NCBI GenBank assembly: GCA_963576725.1 | Contig: OY755252.1 | Location: forward strand, 29,219,078-29,283,077 | Direction: 5' to 3' | Length of the DNA stretch: 64,000 bases | DNA from: Azorinus chamasolen | Lineage: Eukaryota; Mollusca; Bivalvia; Cardiida; Solecurtidae | Shown: positions 56,328-64,000 of the stretch, piece by piece | Position numbering within the stretch: position 1 is the first letter of the stretch | How the letters are laid out: the number at the start of each line of letters is the position of its first letter | Position numbers and translations under genes: made by a program | The notes under the pieces: model-generated | What the model saw: the letters and a program-made list of their open reading frames with translations, nothing else | Told to the model about the DNA's origin: nothing | Databases searched by the model: none

Positions 56328-57124
56328 GCGAGTGAAAAGTAATACCAAGCCTTTAAGCAATTTTTTATTTGTCCTCAACCGGTTTCACAAACATGATCTT
56401 CAAGAGGAATAATAATAACGTTACATGGCAACAACGTCGTAATGATAGAACAAGGGACGCCACTCTAGGTGACGTCCAAAAAGTCAGTTTAGGTTAGGTC
56501 TGAACATACCTATGAATAGTTTCTCCTTTTGTCGTCTTGAGACTATACTGTCAGTCTGCATTTTGAATATTGGAAAGACTCTAAATTTGGATTGGTCTGT
56601 GCTGCATTTGGCAATGTGGCAACTCATTCGGAGCTTTCGTACTGTCGGATCTCTGATGTGTTGACGATGAACAGTCATTCGCTTTCGTAAATCATTAGTT
56701 TCGCCGATGTATTCCCCACCGCATCCATTGCATATAATTATATAAATTACATTTTTTACATTACAATTCATACTTTCTTTCACTGTAACTTTCTTGCCAC
56801 ATCTCAATATGTAAGCCTCGCCTTCAATTAAACGAATGCATAGTCCACAGTTTGAGCGGTTACATCTGCTAACTGTAGGAGTTGTATCATTTTCAGAAAA
56901 CTTGGCTTTAGTTAGAAGTCTGTTTAAATTCGGTGGCTGGCGTTTGCTTTTTTTGACGTCACCTAGAGTGGCGTCCCTTGTTCTATACATATTAACGTGA
57001 CGTCATTACGACGTTGTTGCCATGTAACGTTATTATCATTTCTCCTGAAGATCATGTTTGTGAAACCGGTTGAGGACAAATAAAAAAATGTTTAAAGGCT
57101 TGGTATTACTTTTTACTCGCTTTA
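56328..57124. mobile_element. Inverted-repeat element carrying a lone GIY-YIG ORF
   Basis: The left arm (about 56,328-56,483) and right arm (about 56,955-57,124) are near-perfect inverse copies of roughly 150-165 bp: outer GCGAGT.AAAAGTAATACC, then TTTGTCCTCAACCGGTTTCA, AACGTTACATGGCAACAACG, and inner GGGACGCCACTCTAGGTGAC. The left arm lacks 17 nt present in the right. The right arm includes the start codon of the ORF. Flanks do not show a clear TSD. Confidence 0.75.
56484..56990 (-). CDS. Stand-alone GIY-YIG endonuclease-like protein, 168 aa
   Basis: Intact ORF, ATG at 56,990, TAG at 56,486-56,484; an in-frame TGA five codons upstream makes this start real. Basic N-terminus (KKSKRQPPNLNRLLTK), CNRSNCGLC zinc-type cluster (about residues 44-52), GIY-YIG core NVIYIIICNGCGGEYIGET, helix LRKRMTVHRQHI with the catalytic-type Arg and His, then CHIAKC, and RRQKEKLFIGMFRPNLN with the Glu and terminal Asn of PLE endonucleases. 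All expected residues are present, and the ORF stops exactly where the domain ends. No RT is attached. It uses Cys where PLE1 has UGA. Known relatives: endonuclease domains of Penelope-like elements. A DNA-nicking role is inferred. Confidence 0.78.
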   Translation of the reverse strand: MYRTRDATLGDVKKSKRQPPNLNRLLTKAKFSENDTTPTVSRCNRSNCGLCIRLIEGEAYILRCGKKVTVKESMNCNVKNVIYIIICNGCGGEYIGETNDLRKRMTVHRQHIRDPTVRKLRMSCHIAKCSTDQSKFRVFPIFKMQTDSIVSRRQKEKLFIGMFRPNLN

Positions 57125-57205
57125 TAAAACCGAGTCTGCAATTTTCTCTTTTTGTGTTGCAATTTTTGCTTTCGGGGGATCACCACCCTTCAGAATTTAT
57201 TATTA
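57118..57205 (-). repeat. Repeat C scrap
   Basis: CCGAGTCTGCAATTTTCTC, TTTGTGTTGCAATTTTTGC and the opening, on the minus strand; abuts the inverted-repeat element. Confidence 0.7.
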
Positions 57206-57242
57206 TATTTTTATATATATATGCGTGTGTGTGTGTGTGTGT
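57206..57242. repeat. AT/GT microsatellite
   Basis: ATATATATGCGTG(TG)n directly against the 5' end of the next PLE fragment; Naiads are known to favour microsatellites as targets. Confidence 0.6.
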
Positions 57243-57575
57243 GTTAAAACTTGAAATGCGCCACGCAGTGGTATTCAGTGTGTGGGTTCTTTAAAAGAAA
57301 GATTTCGAGAACATAATTACCACTGCCTTATCAAAAACGTTCACAACTTTTTTTACCAGCATTTACATCATACAGGACATTCGTTTAAACATGGTTCGGT
57401 TCAACCAGAAGAGCAAATGATGTTATTACTACTAGCAGTTTTATATTTAAAGCTCGTTTTAGTCCAGAACTAGATTGAATTAAAAACTTCAAATCACCTT
57501 ATCCCCTGGGTTTGAATGAAACTATCAACCAAAGTGGTAATAAATCTAAAGATCCTAGCACTGTAGCAGCCCGTT
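57243..57575 (+). pseudogene. PLE endonuclease fragment with UGA
   Basis: VKT-UGA-NAPRSGIQCVG then LKERFREHNYHCLIKNVHNF, FYQHLHHTGHSFKH, FRPELDUIKNLKS-like and PLGLNETINQSG, aligned with 18,590-18,910 of the best copy. Begins immediately after the microsatellite. CGEQY is degraded to SGIQC, so it is not functional. Confidence 0.72.
57252..57254 (+). other. UGA at the selenocysteine 1 site
   Basis: ACT-TGA-AAT-GCG-CCA, homologous to ACT-TGA-AAC-GCA-CCT at 18,594. Confidence 0.75.
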
Positions 57576-58210
57576 TAGAAATAATGTTGCACTTTGGGTC
57601 AACGGCCAATGACAAAACCTCATTTGGGGGGTTAAACCGGTTTACGGACGTCCTAACCTCACACTTATCTCAAGGTCGCCCTAGCTAAACAAACATGGTT
57701 AATAAACGTATCCCCATCGGACTTTCCCCCAAAATCGAAAACAGTAATCACAGTACAAAATGTAAAATAGGCATAACAACTGTGAAAGTCCGTCATATAT
57801 GTACTCAATGACTTTGTGGAAGACAGAGCAACAGCAGTGAAACCGTTAAGGGCACGTTAAGAGAAAAGGCAATACATGAATCTTGTAAGCTCACCCCATT
57901 TCTGAGTTTAAGAGTATACCATCACGGAGAACTACCTTCGACCTGTCATAGTGCAAGTAAAGAGGGACCAAACATACAGTGTTTTGCAATATAATAAAGT
58001 CGTAACCTTTCTTCCTAAAAGTTTTAATGCGTTTAATAAACAAATCGTGAAAATGGATATGACCCCAAAGTTTGTAGATAACACCGCCATAGAAATCTCG
58101 GTGAGAAATACCTTGTTGCAGTAACTTCCCTAAATTGCAGTTATATTTATTAAATAGGGGAACATTTCGATTAAAGCTTTCCCGATTTTATGATATCTGT
58201 AACCTTGCTT
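57576..58210 (-). mobile_element. PLE2 C-terminus, SECIS region and truncated tail A
   Basis: Right to left: YRYHKIGKA..., SPRFLWRCYLQT, RIKTFRKKGYDFIILQ, SECIS at 57,925-57,880 with GTGA for ATGA and AGAT for AGAC, 3'UTR, then tail A core cut off after the first hairpin at about 57,600. Confidence 0.78.
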
Positions 58211-58560
58211 AAGAAAGGCTTCTCAGTAACCGCTGAACAGAATTCAATTCAATTCAACTTGAAATGATGCGTAATTATAAGGTCGACATGTGCATCCAAT
58301 TATGATTTTCTAGCTCAATGATTTTCTTACAGCGTTATGCCTTTTGTGTTGGTTGGTCTGTTGACTTTTGTTTCTGCGCGGTTTCTCAGTAACCATTGAC
58401 TAGAGTTCAATGATACTTGACATGATGTTTTATCATAAAGCGGACATGTGCATCCAATAATATTGTTCTGTTCAGTGATGTCCTTATAGAGTTATACACC
58501 TTTGTTTAATTTATTTGTGTTAGTTGGTCTGTTGACTTTTGTATACGAGATATCACATTC
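58205..58560 (+). repeat. Tandem array, about 165-bp monomer, two units
   Basis: TTTCTCAGTAACC, AGCGGACATGTGCATCCAAT and TTGGTCTGTTGACTTTTGT each occur twice, about 165 bp apart. Lies just upstream of exon 6. Confidence 0.75.
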
Positions 58561-58647
58561 GAATATAAATTTTATTATCAAAAGTGTTAGATTTAGTTTT
58601 TGCAATATATTTTCACCAATATTAATTAGTTGTGTTGTCTGTTTTAG

Positions 58648-58827
58648 AAAAATTTACTACGTTATGCCTTACATGGAACACAAGGATTTATACACAGCCA
58701 TTGCGACAGATTGCCAACAGATAGTACAACAACAACCACCGCACCTCACAAAGCAGACACGTCTTAGAATTTTGTTTCAACTTGCATCTGTCCTTGAATT
58801 TCTACACAAAGAAGTCCATGAATTTCG
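58648..58827 (+). CDS. Protein kinase gene, exon 6 (hinge to helix E)
   Basis: Acceptor TCTGTTTTAG, donor GTTAGT. Completes Glu from exon 5, then KIYYVMPYMEHKDLYTAI (beta-5/hinge), an extended loop ATDCQQIVQQQPPHL and TKQTRLRILFQLASVLEFLH (helix E). The R-x-x-I..ASxLEFLH wording is like Pelle/IRAK and receptor-like kinases; the HxD catalytic loop should open the next exon, which is outside the window. Leaves two bases (CG). Confidence 0.88.
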
Positions 58828-60195
58828 GTTAGTAGTCGGTGCCTACTCTATTTTGTCTGTCTTTTTTTGTTGTTGTTGTTTTAACTGTGTATTTACAACT
58901 CAGAACGACATTGTTCACCTTGAGCAAAGTAAACCATTTTCTAGCAATACCTCTATCCACTAAAACATTCAGAATGACTCGAGTGTAATGTTGACCGTGA
59001 ATGTTTAAATATGACATGGATAGGACTTATACTATGTGTGATTCTTACGAAGTTTGTAAATTACACGCCTTTTAGACAATATTCATTGTACAATGATAGA
59101 ATGTCATATATCGTCATTTCATTGCAATCCCCACTCAGAACAATTCCACACTACATGTCACAGATGCATAATTGTATAATATCAAAGGATATTTAATGTT
59201 CTGTTTGAAACATGATAAACCAGCAGACGTCATTAATGCAATTTCGATATCTGAATTACATGTTTAATATTGAAAACAATTTTATTCTGTGCCTTCTTAT
59301 ATATACCAAAAAAAGGTTTAAATATACCAGATTAGACAATAATTTGCAGCATATCATTTTTCTATTAACAATGCACGATATCTTTTATTTTGAGATATTT
59401 GATTACCTTCATCTAGATTCTTGAAATTCAGATATAGTAATCTCCTGCTCGATACCAAATACGAATTTATTTTAAATTTGCCTCTGTGATAAGGACAAAG
59501 TACGCAAACAGAAAGAAATAAATACCCGGAGACGAAAGGAGAACGTCGGAAATGTGTTGCATATACATATACACCGCGCTTTTAGCTGCCATTTATGTTT
59601 GTAAAACAATTAGAGGTAGTTATTTATTTTTAATGTGTGGTGGGATAAGTTTAAAGGCATTTCGAAAGGAATGTTGACCCACTAACCCCATGCTGTGTAT
59701 TTTGGGTACTTTATGGTGCCACACTGGGAATTTCACTGCTGGATATCGATCGTCAATTAGCAGGTTATAAGGTTTATGTAGCAGAATTATTGATAAAATA
59801 TCTACAGGTAAACGAAATGATAGTTTGTGTTATTTATCATTAATTTCTCAATAAACAATGATATGGGTTTTTTAGCAGTTAATTTATGTGATTGAAAAAA
59901 AATATGTAATAGCATTATTATCATAATTATAATAATTTTTATTATGCGCGTCATGTAAAATGGTCTTTATTGTTTGCATTTAGTTGAAATTTAGGTGATT
60001 GATAAAGACTTTTCTTATTGCTATTAAGTGTATTTATTTCAATTTGATGTTGAAAACAAAAAATGATTTTAGTTCATCAAAATTATTGTCAATTAATTTG
60101 TATTGTGTTATGGCACAAGAGAAGCAATTTGTGTTTTATGAAAAAAAGTGTAGATATGGTAAGAAGCGTTTCCCTGTTTGCTTTGACAATCAGAT
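58828..60195. other. Intron 6, unassigned
   Basis: AT-rich. I looked for a following exon encoding HxDxK and found none. Confidence 0.4.
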
Positions 60196-60800
60196 CTATA
60201 TCGTGTCAAAAGCAAACAGAACAGACACTAATCAGACGGTTTCTGTAAGATTCTGATCTGGATCTACTCTATTTGCTAATGCATAAAAATACTTTGTTTC
60301 TACATAAAGAGACGTTTTTGCTTTGACGAAATATATCGTGTCAAAAGCAAACAATACCTAATGAATATTCATGGACAAAATAGTTAAAATGAAATATGGA
60401 AGGTGGAACATTGAAGACATTTTAGAAAGTAAAGAAACAGATCTAGCAAACTCCATTAGAAAATAGAGCAGACCCTGATAAGACGGCTTCTATAGGAGCA
60501 GTCTGGTCTAGGTCTACTTTGTTTGCTATTTCTATACAGAGACGTTTTTGTTTTGACAAAAACTGTAGAATCGGATCTATATCGTGTCAAAAGCAAACAG
60601 AGAAGACCATGATCATCGACTTCTATCTGGGTCTACTCTGTTTGCTTATGTGTAAGAACATGTTATTTCTGTAAAGAGAAGTTTTTCTTTGGCAAAAACT
60701 GTAGAATCAGATCTATATCGTGTCAAAAGCTAACATATTAGACCCTGGTCAAACGGCGTCTCTAATCTGAATGTACTCTGTTTGCTAATGCGTAAAAAGT
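60196..60800. repeat. Cluster of four palindromes
   Basis: Palindromes at about 60,208-60,282, 60,457-60,525, 60,592-60,643 and 60,725-60,792. Three are preceded by ATCTATATCGTGTCAAAAGC and each has arms AGCAAACAGA..AGAC / GTCTACTCTGTTTGCT. A local tandem duplication of the MITE core, about 130-250 bp apart. Confidence 0.75.
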
Positions 60801-61399
60801 ATGTATTGCCTAGCACATACTTTTCTTATCTACATGAATCAATGTATAATTGCATAACTTTATCTCATATGGTCATTGACCCTGACTGGACACTGCAGGA
60901 GCAATCCAGGGAATCAATTATCACTAATCTGCACAGCTGGATAATGTGTATATGGGGGTCACTTTCTGAAGGAGCGTTGAAATGCCTTTAAGGTGAACGC
61001 GTCCCCCGATAATGGCTTGAATCATAGTAGCAATGCTGACAATGGCAATTCCAAGGCGGTACTCCTTCACATACATATTGACACGAACACGAAACGCAAC
61101 GTTTTATTTCCCGTTAAATGTTTTAAAGTAAGATAGTGTACGGGCTACTAAAATTGACCAGCCAATGTTTAAAAATGCAGAAAATATTACACTTCTCGTA
61201 TGGCCTCTAATATCCACAATTATCTGTCGAATCCTGCGCGTCATTTGCCGATGAGGAGGTTGTGCCTTTCTTTCAGTAACGCCTGGAGAATGGGCAAATT
61301 TTGACGTTCGTGTATACGACTATTCCAAATTTTGCATAATTGCACTACAAGATTCATGTCGATACTTTTTTAGTTTTGATGTCATGAGTTATAAAATAT
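60801..61399. other. Unassigned, with a possible tail D scrap
   Basis: CAATTCCAAGGCGGTACTCC near 61,048-61,067 matches the third hairpin of the PLE tails, most like tail D. Otherwise nothing. Confidence 0.4.
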
Positions 61400-61560
61400 G
61401 AATACTGCTTAAGCCCGTGCTCGGTGGCGTAAATAGTGGTGCAATTTTAATAACTTCTCTGAACAGTCTCAATAACACCTAGTCTGCAATTTCCCCTTTT
61501 CGCATTGCGACCTTTTACGTATGAAGGATCTCCCATTTTCAAGATATGTTTAAAGCCATT
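61400..61560 (-). repeat. Repeat C, diverged
   Basis: GCTTAAGCCCGTGCTCGGTG, CTAGTCTGCAATTTCCCC and the opening GAAGGATCTCCCATTTTCA on the minus strand. Confidence 0.7.
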
Positions 61561-62439
61561 CCAAATCCGAATATTAATGTGGACAAGGAAGTGCTTGATA
61601 ATAAGATTACAGTTTTTAACCTACTGCATATTGTCATAATCGACAAATGAGATACCCATTTACATCATTTAGTTCCTTATCTGAGCAACCCACACCAAAC
61701 AGAGAAATTTATAAGATATAAAACACAAACACAAGTAAAGTGTCTTAACCCAGTCATTCCCATATTATTTTAGGTAAACACGCCAATATCATAATTTGGA
61801 ACTCGTCCATGTTTTCAATTAGAGCACAGCAAAACAATACTTGCATATTTGCTGGTATAAGCCATTGGCATCAATGGATTCGTCAAGACCTTGAACAGAG
61901 TGGTCCATATGGCATTTGGAAATACACTGGTTGTCCTTTAAACGGACACTGAACACTGAGGTTTTTAAACACAAAACTTTACATATTATATCCGTTGGTT
62001 TGAAATACATTTCTTAAAGTAGTAAGCTGTCTTAAACATTTGGACAGTTGCGAGTTTATTAAATAGGGGCACTTTTTTAAATTTAATCGCAATATCCGAA
62101 AATTCGTAATTTGAGTGAAGGTTCTGTGTTTGTGACAACAGTGAACACAATGTAACAGTATTTCTATGTGTATTCAACATTGTAAAGTATTTTCTTTTAA
62201 ATATCAGTGTCCAAAGGTTTCGTGTACCTTTCCTGTCACTTAAACTATGACGTCATTTAAATAATGAGGACGCCGCTTGTTTACTGTTTCCGTTTATCGT
62301 TACTCATGTAGTTGAGTTGTCTGGAGGGGGAATTATACTTTACATTTTATCTTGGGTGAATGTAAGATAATTATCAATTTGGGTATCCACAAAGCTTGTT
62401 AAATCCAACATTAGCCATTTTTGGAAATTCATTGTTTGA
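61561..62439. other. Intron sequence, unassigned
   Basis: No supported feature. Confidence 0.35.
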
Positions 62440-62645
62440 AGATGGTACTCCTTGTTAATCCCTATGGTCAACTTTGTTATATTATATGTTTCCGGCGGAG
62501 GTACCTTTATTTACAATGTCTGTTTAGCTAGGGTGACTTTGAGATAAGTGTGAGGTTAGGGCGTCCGTAAACCGGTTTAAACCCCAGTGGTGATTTTGCT
62601 ACTATTCTCCCAACGGCAGTCCAGTTCATACTTGTTCTTGGATTT
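62440..62645 (+). mobile_element. Tail D scrap and tail A core
   Basis: GATGGTACTCCTTGTTAATC plus CCTATGGTCAACTTTGTT (tail D, 62,441-62,482), then TAGCTAGGGTGACTTTGAGA, a GGGCGTCC palindrome, CCGGTTTAAACC and AGTGGTGATTTTGCTACT (tail A core), truncated after CGGCAGTCC. Confidence 0.7.
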
Positions 62646-62734
62646 TTTCAATGCTAAACGATGACATTTAAGATCGATTCAACTAGTTTGTAGACATGTG
62701 TTTGTCATATATAATACTTTTCAAGTATAGTAAT

Positions 62735-63165
62735 TTTATGATCCTGTAGTACTACAACAAACTGCATGTTTGGTTGTCAACCCTTTTACAGTTGGCAATC
62801 ACGCTGGCCTCTTTGTATGTACGCCGACAAGAAAGGTTTAGTTACTCTATACAGGCGACCTCTTAAATCCAGAAATGGAAGGAGAACGTCGGATATCTGT
62901 ACTATTTCGTTTTTTCGTAGACGTTATTACTTTTCTACAGTTACTATGTTTGCATCTCAATCATTGAGTACACTAGCGATAGGTGGATACAGTTTGTTCA
63001 CTTAAATGTTTTCGTTATACATGCACTTGTTGTAGAGTAGTCGGAGAGGGGATACGTTTATTTACACTGTTTGTGTTTTAGGGTGGGAATGGAATAAGTG
63101 TGAGGTTGGGCGCTCATAAACCGGTTTAACCCCAAGTGACTTTTGTCACTGACCGTTCCATTTCT
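62735..63165 (+). mobile_element. PLE1 3' end with truncated tail B
   Basis: DPVVLQQTACLVVNPFTVGN (62,737-62,800), decayed SECIS (ATGA to ATAC near 62,849), 3'UTR, and tail B up to CACTGACCGTTCC. Confidence 0.82.
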
Positions 63166-63205
63166 AATGCCTGGTGGTAGAGCATTCTAATAGAGGGAAA
63201 TGGGA

Positions 63206-63245
63206 TTACGCTTTGGAACGGTCAGTGACTAATGTCACTAAATAA
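63206..63245 (-). mobile_element. Tail B scrap, inverted
   Basis: TTTGGAACGGTCAGTGACTA pairs with the GTCACTGACCGTTCCA of the preceding tail (63,147-63,162), forming an inverted repeat around 45 bp of other sequence. Confidence 0.55.
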
Positions 63246-64000
63246 ATTGATGATGTGCTTGATCAGCAAAATCATTCAAATCATGACAATGAAATGAAAA
63301 CATCTTAAATTGTGGACAAACGTTCAGTTCTTTTGACCATTTGTTACAAACGAACCAGAAATTACACATCCCCTGTTATAATGTGAAAACATACTACAAA
63401 GACGTAGTACGTGTGCCCTTGTTTGCGTGATATAATTTTCACTTTAAAGTCCCATTACATTTTAGCATTATATTTCCTTCTCAAAAAGTGAAAATATCGA
63501 TTTTTTGGTTCAAAGAGGTTTTGGAATCAATAGTGGAACATTCGCGATGATCGAAAGATCTTTCATTTAGAATAAATTAACGGGAAAACCAGGGAATCCT
63601 GAGTTGGTCGTACAGACGAGTTAATGCAAACGAGCTAGTGTAACGTGATCGTCACGTGATTTAGACTGCCATGGGGAAAGTAAACAAAATGGCAACCCAA
63701 AAACACCGAAAGACCCGACGGGGTCCTCATTCCAAGGTATTACCAGAGAAGATTAGACGAGAGCAAATAAAACGTTGGGCTCACTCAAGACATAGTGCCA
63801 AGTTAAACCAATAAACCTAGGGAATGGAATCAGTTAAGGAGCAAGGAAGGAATAAGCTCGCGACTTATGGATCCACTCGTGGTAAATTTACCTGGTGAGT
63901 GGTGTACATGTCGGGTATTGCATGATCTTTTCACAAACGGTATTATCACTAATAAATTGCATCTTCTTATTTGATTTGGGATTGTTCGGCGAACCCAGTT
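63246..64000. other. Intron or intergenic; one short basic ORF
   Basis: 63,671-63,814 is an unspliced 47-codon ORF (MGKVNKMATQKHRKTRRGPH...). A later frame (ATG 63,821) runs into a donor-like TGGTGAGT at 63,892. Either could be a first exon of another gene or of a repeat; no family recognised. Confidence 0.3.

Noticed and set aside
56484..56990. C-terminal endonuclease of an ordinary PLE with its RT upstream
   Set aside because: There is an in-frame stop five codons before the ATG, and the flanking arm is the inverse of the other flank, not RT sequence.
61740..61850. Next kinase exon after exon 6 (TTTTAG followed by an open stretch)
   Set aside because: No HxDxK or other catalytic-loop wording, and the phase does not fit.

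Overview
The window looks like repeat-rich intronic DNA from a bivalve, most likely a clam. It is AT-rich and has spliceosomal exons, TCCG/TCTG-headed tandem arrays of the kind common in molluscs, tRNA-derived SINEs, and many copies of a Penelope-like retroelement (PLE). I found no bacterial operon, CRISPR array or rRNA gene. The only host gene I can support is a protein kinase on the + strand. Six exons (30,011 to 58,827) join with fully compatible splice phases and encode a short linker, the glycine loop, the beta-3 lysine, helix C and the hinge through helix E. The gene runs off the right edge before the catalytic loop.

The dominant content is a PLE of the Naiad type (GIY-YIG endonuclease N-terminal, reverse transcriptase C-terminal), present as two subfamilies called PLE1 and PLE2 here. 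The best copy is at 18,170-21,855. Its reading frame contains three in-frame UGA codons. Each recurs at the homologous place in at least one other copy, and each sits where a Cys is expected: the endonuclease zinc site, the CxC motif of the linker, and the start of the RT. Immediately after the ORF, PLE1 and PLE2 copies carry a 46-nt form-2 SECIS-like hairpin with compensatory changes between subfamilies. I therefore read the element as a selenoprotein-coding retrotransposon. Selenoprotein Naiads are already known from clams and spiders, so the class is not new, but the details here deserve checking.

Each PLE ends in a 3' tail. Tail A belongs to PLE2, contains a GT-rich stretch and ends at GACTTTACTACTTTTCCAT. 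Tail B belongs to PLE1 and ends near CATGACTCATTTTTGTACTTT. Tail D is a third, diverged type. All share a core of three hairpins. Tails occur alone, 5'-truncated, and directly abutting the next PLE copy in tandem.

Layout. 0-10 kb: tandem arrays and PLE relics. 10-18 kb: unassigned DNA, TTAA-flanked MITEs, SINEs and a PLE1 copy. 18-22 kb: the best PLE. 23.6-29.2 kb: a 5.6-kb foldback with a GC-rich gag-like pseudogene in its loop. 30-40 kb: kinase exons 1-5, with a shattered old PLE between exons 3 and 4. 40-58.6 kb: the 19-kb intron 5, filled with nested PLEs, a 2.1-kb piggyBac-like element and a stand-alone GIY-YIG ORF between inverted repeats. 58.6-64 kb: exon 6, a cluster of palindromes, and PLE scraps.
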